Source: Bacillota bacterium (GTDB taxonomy: Bacteria; Bacillota; Clostridia; Christensenellales; Christensenellaceae). Taken from it: DNA of 64,000 bases. The notes under the pieces were generated by a model. That model ran no database searches, was not told the origin of the DNA, and worked only from the letters and a program-made list of their open reading frames with translations. Location of the stretch: positions 62,001 to 126,000 of the forward strand of contig JAEYKI010000028.1 in assembly GCA_023408315.1 (NCBI GenBank), read 5' to 3'. Below are positions 24,965-34,240 of the stretch, piece by piece. The position numbers and the translations under genes were made by a program. Each line of letters begins with the position of its first letter. Position 1 is the stretch's first letter.

Positions 24965-26842
24965 ATGTATCTGGCAGAAAAATATGATTTGATTATAGTG
25001 GGCGCGGGGCACGCGGGTGTGGAAGCCGCGCTGGCCGGTGCGCGGTTGGGGCTTTATACAGGCCTGTTTACCGTTAATATGGACGCTATCTCCCTGATGG
25101 CCTGCAACCCGGCAATCGGAGGAACGGCAAAGGGGCATCTGGTGCGGGAAGTAGACGCCCTTGGCGGGCAAATGGCCCTTTGCGCGGACGCCACCTTTAT
25201 GCAGATCAAAATGCTTAACACGGCAAAGGGCCCCGCCGTCCATTCGCTGCGCAGCCAGCAGGATAAAAAGAAATACCAGGCAGCCATGAAATGGACGCTG
25301 GAAAACACCCCGAACCTGGCGCTTGTGCAGGCGGAGGTAGTGCGCATATTGGAGGAAGGCGGCAGGGCGGCGGGCGTGGTTACCGCAGCGGGCGGCATGT
25401 ACCGCGCAAAAGCGGTGGTGCTCGCCACAGGCGTGTATCTCAAAAGCCGGGTAATCATAGGAGAGTATACCGCAAATCAGGGGCCTTCCGGCCTGGCGGC
25501 CGCAAACCATTTGAGCGCAAGCCTTTTGGAACTGGGGTTTGACCTGCAGAGGTTCAAAACGGGAACCCCCGCAAGGGTGGATGCGCGTTCCGTGGATTTT
25601 TCCAAAACAACGCCGCAATACGGGGATGAAAAAATTGTTCCGTTCTCCTTCTTGTCAGGAAAGATCGAGAGGGAGCAGGTTCCGTGCTATCTGACCTATA
25701 CAAACGAACAGACGCACCAGATCATACGGGACAACATTCACAGAAGCCCGCTCTACAGCGGCAAGATAGACGGCGTAGGCCCACGGTACTGCCCCTCTAT
25801 TGAGGATAAGGTGGTTAAGTTTCCGGATAAAGACAGGCACCAGCTTTTTTTGGAGCCGGAGGGCGCGGACACAAACGAAATGTATGTGCAGGGCATGTCT
25901 TCCAGCCTGCCCGAGGAAGTCCAGAAGGCGTTATACAGAACCATTCCGGGCATGGAAAACGTGCATTTTGTGCGCACAGCCTATGCCATAGAATACGACT
26001 GCATAGACCCCACCCAGTTAAAGCTCAGCCTGGAAACCAAAAAGCTGCCCGGCTTGTTTTGCGCCGGGCAGATCAACGGCACATCGGGGTACGAGGAGGC
26101 GGCGGCCCAGGGCGTGCTGGCAGGCATCAACGCGGCCATGTGTATCCGTGAAAAAGAGCCTGTTATTTTGGGCAGAGCGGACGCATATACCGGCGTGCTG
26201 GTGGATGATATCGTAACCAAGGGAACTCGGGAGCCTTACCGCATGATGACCTCGCGCGCGGAATACCGCCTGCTTTTGCGGCAGGACAACGCGGACGAAC
26301 GGCTGACGCGCATTGGGCGGGAGGCCGGTTTGGTTTCAGATGGGCGGTATAATGTGTTCATGCGCAAAATGGAGCAGATACAAGAGGAAATGAAGCGCCT
26401 GGAGCGGGAGTCCATCAGCGCAAAAGCCGCCACCGGTTTTTTCGGCGCGGAAACAAAGGGAATGAAGCTGGCAGAACTGCTGGCCCGCCCGGAAGTAACG
26501 TACGGTGATCTTGTAAAGATTGGAGCGGAAATCCCAAATCTGCCGGGCGAGGTGCGCGAGCAGGTAGAGATACAGATTAAATATGCCGGTTATATCAAGA
26601 AGCAGGCGGCGCAGGTGGAACGCTTTAAAACGGTGGAGAGCAAGCAGCTCCCGGCAGATTTTGATTACGGCAAAATATCCGGTCTTCGCATAGAAGCTAA
26701 AATGAAGCTCAACAAATATAAGCCTGAAAACATGGGGCAGGCGGGGCGCATATCGGGCGTTTCGCCAGCGGATATTGCCGTACTGATGGTGTATTTTGCA
26801 AAGGGTATCCAAAGGCAGGATCAGGAGGGCGAATGTGTTTAG
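24965..26842 (+). CDS. mnmG: tRNA uridine-34 modification enzyme MnmG
   Basis: FAD-dependent partner of MnmE. 625 residues from ATG 24965, the usual length. It opens with the FAD-binding motif LIIVGAGHAGVEAALAGARLG; CNPAIGGTAKGHLVREVDALGG and GTPARVD are typical. An in-frame reading from 24875 would run back into mnmE and is rejected. It overlaps rsmG by eight bases. Confidence 0.97.
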   Translation: MYLAEKYDLIIVGAGHAGVEAALAGARLGLYTGLFTVNMDAISLMACNPAIGGTAKGHLVREVDALGGQMALCADATFMQIKMLNTAKGPAVHSLRSQQDKKKYQAAMKWTLENTPNLALVQAEVVRILEEGGRAAGVVTAAGGMYRAKAVVLATGVYLKSRVIIGEYTANQGPSGLAAANHLSASLLELGFDLQRFKTGTPARVDARSVDFSKTTPQYGDEKIVPFSFLSGKIEREQVPCYLTYTNEQTHQIIRDNIHRSPLYSGKIDGVGPRYCPSIEDKVVKFPDKDRHQLFLEPEGADTNEMYVQGMSSSLPEEVQKALYRTIPGMENVHFVRTAYAIEYDCIDPTQLKLSLETKKLPGLFCAGQINGTSGYEEAAAQGVLAGINAAMCIREKEPVILGRADAYTGVLVDDIVTKGTREPYRMMTSRAEYRLLLRQDNADERLTRIGREAGLVSDGRYNVFMRKMEQIQEEMKRLERESISAKAATGFFGAETKGMKLAELLARPEVTYGDLVKIGAEIPNLPGEVREQVEIQIKYAGYIKKQAAQVERFKTVESKQLPADFDYGKISGLRIEAKMKLNKYKPENMGQAGRISGVSPADIAVLMVYFAKGIQRQDQEGECV

Positions 26843-27512
26843 CGAACGGTTAAAAGAACTTGCCCCCGCTTTGAACGCCGAACAGATAGAACGGATGCAA
26901 CAATATTTTGAGCTTGTTGCCTCGGCCAACAGGGAGTTCAACCTGACAGCCATTGTAGAAGAAACAAAAGCCGCGGAGCTGCATTTTTATGACAGCGTAT
27001 TTTGCGCAAGCCTCATACCGCGAAACGCAAAGGTGCTGGATGTGGGAACAGGCGCGGGGTTCCCCGGCATTCCGCTTAAAATTGCCAGGCCAGATATACA
27101 AATTACCCTGATGGACGCAACGGCCAAAAAAGCAAACTTTGTGGCTGCGGCGGCAGAGCAGATTGGAATGGAAGCAAATGTGATCTATGCGCGTGCAGAG
27201 GAACAGTCGAAGGGCGGCATGCGGGAATCCTTTGACGTGTGCGTATCGCGTGCGGTTGCATCCCTGCGCGTGCTTTGCGAGTTGTGTTTGCCTTATGTAC
27301 GGGCGGGCGGCCTGTTTTTGCCGTACAAGGCGGATTACGAGGCGGAATTAATGGAAGCGCACAGCGCAATTCCCATGCTTGGCGGAAAGTTCAGGCAGGC
27401 GGTCCCTTCGGGCGCGCAAAATAACCACGCGGTTCTGGTGATAGAAAAAATAAAAAGGACGCCCAAAGAGTATCCCAGAAGATTCGCGCGTATATTAAAG
27501 AATCCTTTATAA
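26835..27512 (+). CDS. rsmG: 16S rRNA (guanine-527-N7) methyltransferase
   Basis: 225 residues, with FNLTAIVEE, the SAM motif VLDVGTGAGFPGIPLKIARP and a late SRAVASLRVLCELC segment. Start GTG at 26835 has GGAGG six bases upstream, inside the mnmG end. Standard neighbour of mnmG. It converges on the helicase-loader gene, whose stop is at the next base. Confidence 0.95.
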   Translation: MFSERLKELAPALNAEQIERMQQYFELVASANREFNLTAIVEETKAAELHFYDSVFCASLIPRNAKVLDVGTGAGFPGIPLKIARPDIQITLMDATAKKANFVAAAAEQIGMEANVIYARAEEQSKGGMRESFDVCVSRAVASLRVLCELCLPYVRAGGLFLPYKADYEAELMEAHSAIPMLGGKFRQAVPSGAQNNHAVLVIEKIKRTPKEYPRRFARILKNPL

Positions 27513-28421
27513 TCATTTAATGCGGATATCCTGCCCCTCAAAAACAAGCTGGTCGCACAGTTCCTTGAAACGGATGCGGGAGTACACGCGCTCGCCGTAT
27601 CTGGCAACAATATTGTCTGTGGATAAATTGGAAGCAATCACGGTATGCTTTCCGTTGTCTATACGCCTGTTTAAAAGATCCAAAAAATATTCCACCGTTA
27701 CGTTGTGGGTAATGGGCTCTATGCCCAGATCGTCTATCAGCAAAAGCCCGCAGTTCCACAGCACTTCAAGATTGAGGTCTTCACCCATACGGTGCTGGTA
27801 AAAAATAGAAAATAAATCGGACGCGCCCGTCAACAGCACGTCTCCGCTCTTTTGATATATATGTTTGGCAATACTTCTGAGAACATATGTTTTTCCAAGC
27901 CCGGTGCTTCCCGTCAAAAACAGGTTCGGCTTTTTTGTGGACGGGTAATTATCCGCATAACTTTTAGCATAGTTCTCAAGAGCCGTATACTTCTCTCTTT
28001 GGGAAGAGCCGTTCACGCATCGGAACGTTTTGGAAAACAGGGATTTATCCGAATTTTCAAAGGATTCCGCAAGTTCCCGGATATCCAGCGCGCGGTAAGC
28101 TTCCCGGTAAATGCGGTTCCGCAGGCAGCCGCAAAGCGTTCCGTTTAAAACACCTGTGCCGCCGCACTGCGCGCAGCCAAGGTCGCCCTGCAGGACCCCC
28201 AGCAGAGCGGTTTCCTGTTCAGTAATTTTTTTCAGGTTTTTTTCCAGGCCGGGTTCGTCAATCCCGCGCATTGCATTGTATAAACTTTGCTTTAAAAGGT
28301 GCTTCTTTTGGGCTTTTATTTCAGACATGCCGGGCAGGCTCTCTATTTGCCGCTCGCGGCTGTAGAGTTTGCCCAAATACTCCATTCTGTGTTTGGCAAT
28401 CACGTCTGCCGGATTACTCAT
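27513..28421 (-). CDS. DnaC/DnaI-like helicase loader ATPase
   Basis: 302 residues. An N-terminal region with CAQCGGTG...CGC, resembling the zinc finger of Firmicutes loaders, is followed by an AAA+ domain: Walker A TGSTGLGKT, Walker B LLLIDDLG, and SNLSTDNIVARYGERVYSRI with sensor and arginine-finger-like residues. It would deliver the replicative helicase to oriC or restart sites. It overlaps the upstream dnaD-like gene by eight bases, the usual clostridial pairing. A perfect but isolated DnaA box (inverted TTATCCACA) lies within it at 27618-27626. Confidence 0.85.
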   Translation of the reverse strand: MSNPADVIAKHRMEYLGKLYSRERQIESLPGMSEIKAQKKHLLKQSLYNAMRGIDEPGLEKNLKKITEQETALLGVLQGDLGCAQCGGTGVLNGTLCGCLRNRIYREAYRALDIRELAESFENSDKSLFSKTFRCVNGSSQREKYTALENYAKSYADNYPSTKKPNLFLTGSTGLGKTYVLRSIAKHIYQKSGDVLLTGASDLFSIFYQHRMGEDLNLEVLWNCGLLLIDDLGIEPITHNVTVEYFLDLLNRRIDNGKHTVIASNLSTDNIVARYGERVYSRIRFKELCDQLVFEGQDIRIK

Positions 28422-29859
28422 AATAGCCCTCCAGAATATTGTCAGACTCTATTCTGTCGCGCTCAAAATGCTCTTTGGAATATTCCCGCTGTTCATAATC
28501 CCCCACAGCTTTTTTGTTTCCCTGAATGGAGAGATTCTGCTTTTTTGCCATTTCCAGAGTCGTAACGCCGCCGCTTGCCCAGTTCTGCAAAATGCGGTTC
28601 ATATAGGCGAGGGGATTTTGCGTAATGGAGCTGATCTCCGCCGCGTACAAAATCACGTCGTGAGAGAGATGCTGCTCCCGCGTCCACTTCAGATAGTTTT
28701 TGCGGTCAATATCGCTGATGGCCTTGCTGATGCCCGCGCACTCAAAGAATTGTTCTATTTTTTGGTCCACTTTGCTCTGGCTGCGGATGTATTTTATTAT
28801 GTCGCCCTTTTGTGTAATCGCGGATTGCTTCAGTTCATTTATCAGCAGGTCCGCTTTTTTGATATTGCGGTTTCCCATTCTCTCTGTATGTTCGCACACC
28901 AGCAAAATTGCCTCGTGAGAAAAGCCCATGTCCAGCCAGGAGGAGTACATGTTTTCCAGGTCTGGCGTCACACGCTTCCGCGTGTATTTCAGCGCGTCCA
29001 AAACGGAGATCAAGAGCTCGTTTAAATTCAGTTGGCTGCGCTTGTACGCGTCTATGTCCGTTGCAGAAACAATTGCTTTGTCCCGGTAAGATTTCAAAAT
29101 ACCGTCCAGGTATTTCATGCTGGGCTTCAGGGCGGCGGTGGTATCGCTCATGGCAAGCAGAACCGCGTCCTGGGTAAAGCCCCATTCGCCCGTCCATTTT
29201 TCGTAAAGTGCCTGCTCGTCCGCGGTGGGCAGCCTGCTGGAACTGGTGTCCAGGCGGCGGATCACGCGCAGCGCTCCGCTGGTAATGGCGTTATAACAGT
29301 TAATTTTGTCTTCCGCTTTCTCCAGGGTATCAATTCCTTCGTCGGCCCAGTTCGCCGCCATTTTCTGCAGGTACGCTACGGATACGTTGCGGCCCCGCAC
29401 GCCTTCGCTGCTGCAGTGCTTTACCAGGCGGATCACAATATCTGTTTTCAGGCCGTACACCTGCACAAAATCCAAAAACGTTTTTACCTCGTTGGTGGTA
29501 AGCGTGCGGTTTAAAAGGGATTGTATCTCTGCAATGTAACTCTGGTTTGGATAAAGCTTCTGGTTTTGGGCCGCCGGTTCAGACGCAGGCAAAAGAAAGC
29601 TGCACTGTACGGGATTTGATCCGGCCAGAATAAGCACGCCCTTGTTTTGCCAGTACTCAAAAGCCTCCATAATCTGCATCTCCGTAAGGTTCAAAGACCG
29701 GCAAATGCTTTGCTCAGAAAGTTCCGCGCCGCCTGAAGCCTGCATCAGGCCAAAAAGGTATACCTTGATGTAATCTCCCGGGGCGGAAGGCATATAGTTT
29801 TTAATAAAATCAATCGAGACCGGCAGAAAGCCGCCGCCGGCCGAAGAGAATTGGTACAT
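28414..29859 (-). CDS. DnaD-like primosomal protein with four DnaD-type repeats
   Basis: 481 residues from ATG 29859, chosen because GGGG sits seven bases upstream; an in-frame TTG at 29874 is possible. N-terminal winged-helix-like region (about 1-90; LNLTEMQIMEAFEYWQNKGVL), then four helical units of the DnaD/DnaB_2 type at about 112-180, 205-275, 293-360 and 375-443. Each has a W or YxxW/F, an I/V-L-LA segment and a Y+xxIL or related ending. Acts with the downstream loader in replication initiation or restart, by family. Four units are more than the single one in Bacillus DnaD. Confidence 0.8.
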   Translation of the reverse strand: MYQFSSAGGGFLPVSIDFIKNYMPSAPGDYIKVYLFGLMQASGGAELSEQSICRSLNLTEMQIMEAFEYWQNKGVLILAGSNPVQCSFLLPASEPAAQNQKLYPNQSYIAEIQSLLNRTLTTNEVKTFLDFVQVYGLKTDIVIRLVKHCSSEGVRGRNVSVAYLQKMAANWADEGIDTLEKAEDKINCYNAITSGALRVIRRLDTSSSRLPTADEQALYEKWTGEWGFTQDAVLLAMSDTTAALKPSMKYLDGILKSYRDKAIVSATDIDAYKRSQLNLNELLISVLDALKYTRKRVTPDLENMYSSWLDMGFSHEAILLVCEHTERMGNRNIKKADLLINELKQSAITQKGDIIKYIRSQSKVDQKIEQFFECAGISKAISDIDRKNYLKWTREQHLSHDVILYAAEISSITQNPLAYMNRILQNWASGGVTTLEMAKKQNLSIQGNKKAVGDYEQREYSKEHFERDRIESDNILEGYYE

Positions 29860-29883
29860 AGAGCATCCCCACAATATTATACT

Positions 29884-30780
29884 TTATATATGGTCCTTAT
29901 ACAGGTTGCAAAACTCAATAATAGCCTCTGTGGCTTTGTCCGCTTTTTCTTCCTGCACAAGATAGTTGCAGTTGCGGATGGTATAAGTTTTCAGGTCCCG
30001 GATGGGGAATCCGGCGATGCCTTCCTGCAGTGGGGGGGTTATCTTGTCGTCCGCGCCGCGAATTACCAGCACATGGTTTTGTATCTCCAGCATTTTTTCG
30101 GCAACTTCATAATCGTTGTAGTTGGCCGCGTACAGCTTGAGTATCTGCCGGAACTCCTTGTCCGCAAAGGGCATAAATGTTTCGTCAAGCACTTCGGGCG
30201 TAAGGAGCGTGCGGTCAAAATACAGGTATAAAAGATCGTTGTAAAACGATTGCTGCGTCAAGAACAATCTGGAGCCTATGGACACAAACGGAAACTGCGT
30301 TTGCCGCCTTCCGCCTGCCGTAGTCATCACCGGTGATATAAATATCAGGTTTCCGGCCCGTTTTAGGTTGTGCTGCACAAAATCCAAAACGTACACGGCG
30401 CTCTCTCCAAACGTACAGAAATGCGCCCAGGCAAGGCCTACCGTGTTCATAAATGCTTCTATGCACAACGCAATTTCTTCCACATTATAACTGATGGAGG
30501 GCCTGTCCGAATATCCGTGGGCAGGCAGGTCTATTGCGTAAACAGTAAAGTGTTTGCCCAATTCCTCCAGCGTGTTGCGGAATGTGTATAAACTCTGCCC
30601 CACGCCGTGCACCAAAATAAGCGGTTCCCCGGAACCGGTTTTTATATAATGCATGGAAGATTCTATTTCTTCTATTTTTTCTTCTCCGTGGTCGTCCGCG
30701 TAGATTTCAAATTCTATTCTTGCATGCTCCCCAACATGCGCCCTGTTTACAAAGTTTTTGTTTCCTAAAGTTTCAAACAT
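29884..30780 (-). CDS. alpha/beta-hydrolase-fold protein, catalytic His apparently missing
   Basis: 298 residues. After an N-terminal extension of about 45 residues comes the fold: LILVHGVGQSLYTFRNTLEEL, YAIDLPAHGYSDRP, nucleophile elbow FGESAVY with Ser127, and acid loop VIRGADDKITPP. The place of the catalytic His, usually GH before VxxExP, reads CNYLVQEEKAD with Asn272. The elbow also has Val for the last Gly of GxSxG. It may be a pseudo-enzyme or use a different His. It lies between dapF and dnaD-like in a probable operon; a link to replication or lysine synthesis is not evident. Confidence 0.75.
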   Translation of the reverse strand: MFETLGNKNFVNRAHVGEHARIEFEIYADDHGEEKIEEIESSMHYIKTGSGEPLILVHGVGQSLYTFRNTLEELGKHFTVYAIDLPAHGYSDRPSISYNVEEIALCIEAFMNTVGLAWAHFCTFGESAVYVLDFVQHNLKRAGNLIFISPVMTTAGGRRQTQFPFVSIGSRLFLTQQSFYNDLLYLYFDRTLLTPEVLDETFMPFADKEFRQILKLYAANYNDYEVAEKMLEIQNHVLVIRGADDKITPPLQEGIAGFPIRDLKTYTIRNCNYLVQEEKADKATEAIIEFCNLYKDHI

Positions 30781-30828
30781 TTTTTTTAACGATTCTCCTG
30801 TTGTCTTGTGCAGGCCGAACGCTGCATG

Positions 30829-31665
30829 TTATTGAACCGGGCAGAGTGCCTCCCCGCTGAACACATATTCCGCAGGGCCGGTCATGAAGACTGAACCGGT
30901 GTCCTTATATTCTATCACAAGTTGACCCGTTTGGGTCAATACATTTGCTTTTTTTTGCGTATATCCTTTTATTGCCGAAACCACCGCGGCAGCGCAGCAG
31001 CCTGTGCCGCAGGCAAGAGTTAGGCCCGCGCCCCTCTCCCATGTGGTGTTACGCAGGGTGGCTTTACCCAATACCTCAACAAAATTTACGTTGGTCTTCC
31101 TTGGAAAAATGCGGTGCGTTTCAATGGCCGGGCCAAACACAGAGGGGTCAAGCTTACTGCTTGCATCCACATACACAATTGTATGGGGTACGCCCATCAA
31201 TACGGTTGCAATCTCAATCTCCCTGCCCAAAACAGTGATTCTGTTTGCGAGTACCGGAATACCGGGCAACACCGGTATTTTTTCGTTTTCAAAAATTGGC
31301 TGGCCCATGTCCACCGTTACGCCCGAAACGGCTCCGTTTTCAAACCGCAGAACAGGCCGGATAATACCCGCCAGCGTCTCTATCGCCATTTCTTTTTTTA
31401 CCACCAGTTTTTGATCGTATAAAAAGCGGGCAAAACAGCGGATGCCATTGCCGCACATTTCCGCCTCGCTTCCGTCCGCGTTAAAAATGCGCATGCGCAT
31501 GTCGGCATTCACGGAGGGTGCTGCAACAATCAGCCCGTCCGCGCCAATGTTTACCCGGCGGGCGCAAAGCGTTTTGGCAAGCTGTGCTAAATCAAACCCG
31601 TCCGCTTCGCTTTGCATGGCCAGTATAAAATCGTTTCCCAATCCGTGCATTTTAGTAATTTTCAT
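30829..31665 (-). CDS. dapF: diaminopimelate epimerase
   Basis: Interconverts LL- and meso-diaminopimelate for lysine and peptidoglycan. 278 residues from ATG 31665. The two catalytic Cys sit in EMCGNGIRC (Cys71) and LACGTGCCAA; KMHGLGNDF is the typical start and NADGSEAEMCGNG the family signature. An earlier in-frame TTG at 31674 is too near the AAAGG site. First gene of a minus-strand run with the alpha/beta hydrolase, dnaD-like and loader genes. Confidence 0.96.
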   Translation of the reverse strand: MKITKMHGLGNDFILAMQSEADGFDLAQLAKTLCARRVNIGADGLIVAAPSVNADMRMRIFNADGSEAEMCGNGIRCFARFLYDQKLVVKKEMAIETLAGIIRPVLRFENGAVSGVTVDMGQPIFENEKIPVLPGIPVLANRITVLGREIEIATVLMGVPHTIVYVDASSKLDPSVFGPAIETHRIFPRKTNVNFVEVLGKATLRNTTWERGAGLTLACGTGCCAAAVVSAIKGYTQKKANVLTQTGQLVIEYKDTGSVFMTGPAEYVFSGEALCPVQ

Positions 31666-31782
31666 TGCTGCCAACGCCTTTCCAAAGAATCCGGTCTGCG
31701 GATGCGGCCTGCCATGGCAGGGGAGCGCAGCCGCTTTTGCGCGCTTTTCAGCCAGACTCTGGCTGCGGTTTGCGTGTTTTTC

Positions 31783-31811
31783 ATTATACCAAATTTAACT
31801 GCCGCCGTCCA
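31783..31811 (-). promoter_or_regulatory. promoter of the dapF operon
   Basis: Minus strand TGGACG (31811-31806), 17-base spacer, TATAAT (31788-31783). The transcript would have a leader of about 110 bases containing a CAGCCAG/CTGGCTG hairpin and a CCTGCCATGGCAGG palindrome. Confidence 0.6.
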
Positions 31812-31886
31812 GTTGGCACGTATATAACTCAAAAGAAAAATACATAATAGCTAATACAAATTCATCTATGGGGAGTTATATATATT

Positions 31887-32147
31887 ATGATCATAGCCTA
31901 TGACGATGGCTCAAAAGAGATCGCCATGGAACTAAAAAAACTTGGATTTTCGGTTGTCAGCAATACGGAAACAGAGCCGTACGATTCATACATTTATAAA
32001 ATCCATACGCCCGAAAATTTGCGCAGCATGATCGATCAGAATGAAAACCTGTTTTTGCTCAACATATCGGAAATGTGCGCGGAAGAAGTCGCCCGTATAC
32101 TGCAATCCCGCGTGCCGCCTGTTATAGGCACCTCTTCTAATTTTTAA
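31887..32147 (+). CDS. small protein, possibly YkuS/UPF0180 family
   Basis: 86 residues beginning MIIAYDDGSKEIAMELKKLGFSVV and containing LLNISEMCAEEVARIL, a pattern like the short Rossmann-type UPF0180 (YkuS) proteins of Firmicutes, whose role is unknown. ATG follows GGGGAG at moderate distance. Separate from the DUF5711 gene by 80 bases. Confidence 0.6.
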   Translation: MIIAYDDGSKEIAMELKKLGFSVVSNTETEPYDSYIYKIHTPENLRSMIDQNENLFLLNISEMCAEEVARILQSRVPPVIGTSSNF

Positions 32148-32227
32148 ACGGCAATTGATTTATTCGTTATATTTATATATAATATTGAAAGAATATACTT
32201 TTGACCGCTTTTTTTCATGGGGGAATT

Positions 32228-33337
32228 ATGTATTATAAGAGGTCCAGAAGAAAAATAGCCCGGCAAAGGATTGCCATTTTCCTATTCATCATTATCGGCA
32301 TTGCTGCCGCTGCCGCGGTTTATTTTCTTTTCTTCTCCGATTACAGGGTCAATAAACCCGTTTTGCAGGACTTGGGTATAAAAATTCCGGACAACGTAAC
32401 GGCCACAGACAACGGAATACTTTATCAGAGTCCAAATGGGCTCGTTTTAATGGATTATAAAGGGAACACCGAATGGTCCCTGCCTACAGACAGCAAAACG
32501 ACAAACTTTATATCTTCAGACTCAATTATATCCGCCTATGGCCAGCACACGGCGCAGTTTTTTACATACGATAAAAAGCAGCTTTTTACAACCACTATAG
32601 ATAAAACCATTGTATCCGTGCGTTGCGGAACCAATGCCGCAGGCATTCTGCTTACATCCCAGGACGCGAACGGTCAAAATCATTCTTATATTTACACGTA
32701 CGACCTTACAGGAAAAAATATAGGACAAATTGACCTTTCAGACAAGCAGATTATCGACTTTGGCATTTACCAAAGTTCGGACATGTTCTGGACTCTTTCG
32801 CTGGATACATCCGGCGTTGTTCCGGCTTCCTACATTGTTACCTTTAAGCAGGACGGAACTATTACCGGGAGCATAGAAGTAAACACACAGATTGTTGAAA
32901 AAGTGAGCATCACGGGAGATACCATTTACGCATCCGGCACCAACAGCCTGATTGCGTATTCTTATTTTGGAGAGAAAAAGAACGATACGCTGATATACGG
33001 CTGGCGGCCTTACGATGTAAGCATAACGGGAGCCGATATCCGCATGCTCTTTTCCACCCGTACCAATGCGGATCAGGGCACCATCAGCTCGGTTAAACTT
33101 ATGGATGGATCGCTCTCGGAAATAATGATTTATTTCCCGCGGGAGATATTTGCCGCCATGGTGAATCAAAACAATGTGTATGCTTTTGCGAATGACACCA
33201 TATATATATATAATGTAACGGGCAAGGCCGCCGGCACCGTAAAACTTGAAACGCCGGTTACATCGGCCAAGAAGATCAGCGACAAATACGCGGTCATCTG
33301 GGACAAGTCCACATCTTACTTATATCAGCTTCGCTGA
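32228..33337 (+). CDS. DUF5711-like membrane-anchored protein
   Basis: 369 residues from ATG 32228 (GGGGG just upstream). Basic N-terminus, one membrane anchor at about residues 14-36 (IAIFLFIIIGIAAAAAVYFLFF), then a long extracytoplasmic part rich in short beta segments, with repeated patterns such as NGLVLMDYKGNTEWSL and IYTYDLTGKNIGQIDL that suggest a beta-propeller. Resembles the clostridial DUF5711 family; function unknown. It is 15 bases before the CvpA-like gene, so probably one operon. Confidence 0.65.
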   Translation: MYYKRSRRKIARQRIAIFLFIIIGIAAAAAVYFLFFSDYRVNKPVLQDLGIKIPDNVTATDNGILYQSPNGLVLMDYKGNTEWSLPTDSKTTNFISSDSIISAYGQHTAQFFTYDKKQLFTTTIDKTIVSVRCGTNAAGILLTSQDANGQNHSYIYTYDLTGKNIGQIDLSDKQIIDFGIYQSSDMFWTLSLDTSGVVPASYIVTFKQDGTITGSIEVNTQIVEKVSITGDTIYASGTNSLIAYSYFGEKKNDTLIYGWRPYDVSITGADIRMLFSTRTNADQGTISSVKLMDGSLSEIMIYFPREIFAAMVNQNNVYAFANDTIYIYNVTGKAAGTVKLETPVTSAKKISDKYAVIWDKSTSYLYQLR

Positions 33338-33352
33338 TAATTTGGAGGAAAA

Positions 33353-34069
33353 ATGAGCATCAATCTGACTTTTATAAACTATATACTTCTTTTTCTCATC
33401 GCAATCTATGTCGTGCAGGGCGTGCACAAGGGATTTTTAATGTCCCTTTCCTCAACAGCCGGAATGGGGGCCTCCTGGCTCATTGCTTCTGCCGTTACGC
33501 CGCTGCTTTCTGCACAGATTGCAAAAGGTTCCACGTATAGTTTTTTGTTGTATATGACGGATATATCGGACCAGGTTTCCTCGGTGGAACTGGCGCGCAC
33601 TTCTGTTCAGTCTTTGTCTGCAGACCAGATCAAGGATGTGGTGGACCACGCGAATTTGCCGGTGCCTTTTGGGGACACTCTATATTACAATATGACGCAT
33701 TTGGTATTTGCCTCCAAAGACGCTTCAACCGTGGCGGATTATTTAAACCATACGGTTGCAAATATTACGGTGAACATGGTCTCTTTTTTAATTATCTACA
33801 TTTTGGCCAGAGTCTTCATTACGCTTATTTTAAGTTCTATGTATTATGCCAGGCCTTTTCCGGTGCTCAAAAATTTCGACGGCTTGGTGGGCGGCGTGCT
33901 GGGCGGTGTCCGCGGATTTTGCGCCATGTACGCGGTTGTTTTGATTCTTCCCGCTGTGGTGCTTTTAATAGCTATTCCCGCTTTTACTCAGTCCATCAAC
34001 CAATCTGTTTTACTTACGTTCTTTTATAAAACAAATTTTTTGTACGCATTTATATCCGGAGTCGTATAA
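33353..34069 (+). CDS. CvpA-family membrane protein
   Basis: 238 residues with hydrophobic segments at about 8-25, 32-50, 140-162, 178-205 and near the C-terminus. The VVQGVHKGFLMSLSSTAGM start and FDGLVGGVLGGVRGFCAMYAVV segment are the two conserved CvpA signatures. CvpA proteins affect colicin V production and envelope functions in other bacteria. GGAGG lies seven bases before ATG. Followed at once by a parS site and a terminator. Confidence 0.75.
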   Translation: MSINLTFINYILLFLIAIYVVQGVHKGFLMSLSSTAGMGASWLIASAVTPLLSAQIAKGSTYSFLLYMTDISDQVSSVELARTSVQSLSADQIKDVVDHANLPVPFGDTLYYNMTHLVFASKDASTVADYLNHTVANITVNMVSFLIIYILARVFITLILSSMYYARPFPVLKNFDGLVGGVLGGVRGFCAMYAVVLILPAVVLLIAIPAFTQSINQSVLLTFFYKTNFLYAFISGVV

Positions 34070-34070
34070 A

Positions 34071-34086
34071 TGTTTCACGTGAAACA
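34071..34086. other. parS site 1
   Basis: TGTTTCACGTGAAACA, a perfect 16-base palindrome identical to the Bacillus parS consensus. It begins one base after the CvpA gene and lies 277 bases from parB. Confidence 0.95.
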
Positions 34087-34100
34087 TTTGTTGTTCCAAC

Positions 34101-34141
34101 AAATTAAAAAGATGTTTCGCTGGGAGCATCTTTTTTAATTT
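34101..34141 (+). terminator. terminator after the CvpA gene
   Basis: AAATTAAAAAGATG pairs with CATCTTTTTTAATTT around a GC-containing loop. The 3' arm supplies the T-run. Confidence 0.75.
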
Positions 34142-34240
34142 GAATATCCATGGTAAACACGCGATACTCTGCTGTTCAATAATGGGCAGGCTGCTCTTGG
34201 CTTGCCATAAGGGAAACGGCAGGATAAAATAATAGATGTA

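Noticed and set aside
24629..25618. 329-codon minus-strand ORF opposite mnmE-mnmG
   Set aside because: Both sense genes are unmistakable and the antisense frame shows no domain.
27618..27626. DnaA box inside the helicase-loader gene as a second origin site
   Set aside because: A single perfect box with no neighbours, trios or A/T-rich stretch; expected by chance or a minor titration site.
31665..31811. Lysine riboswitch before dapF
   Set aside because: The leader is only about 110 bases and lacks the known conserved core; kept only as a structured leader.
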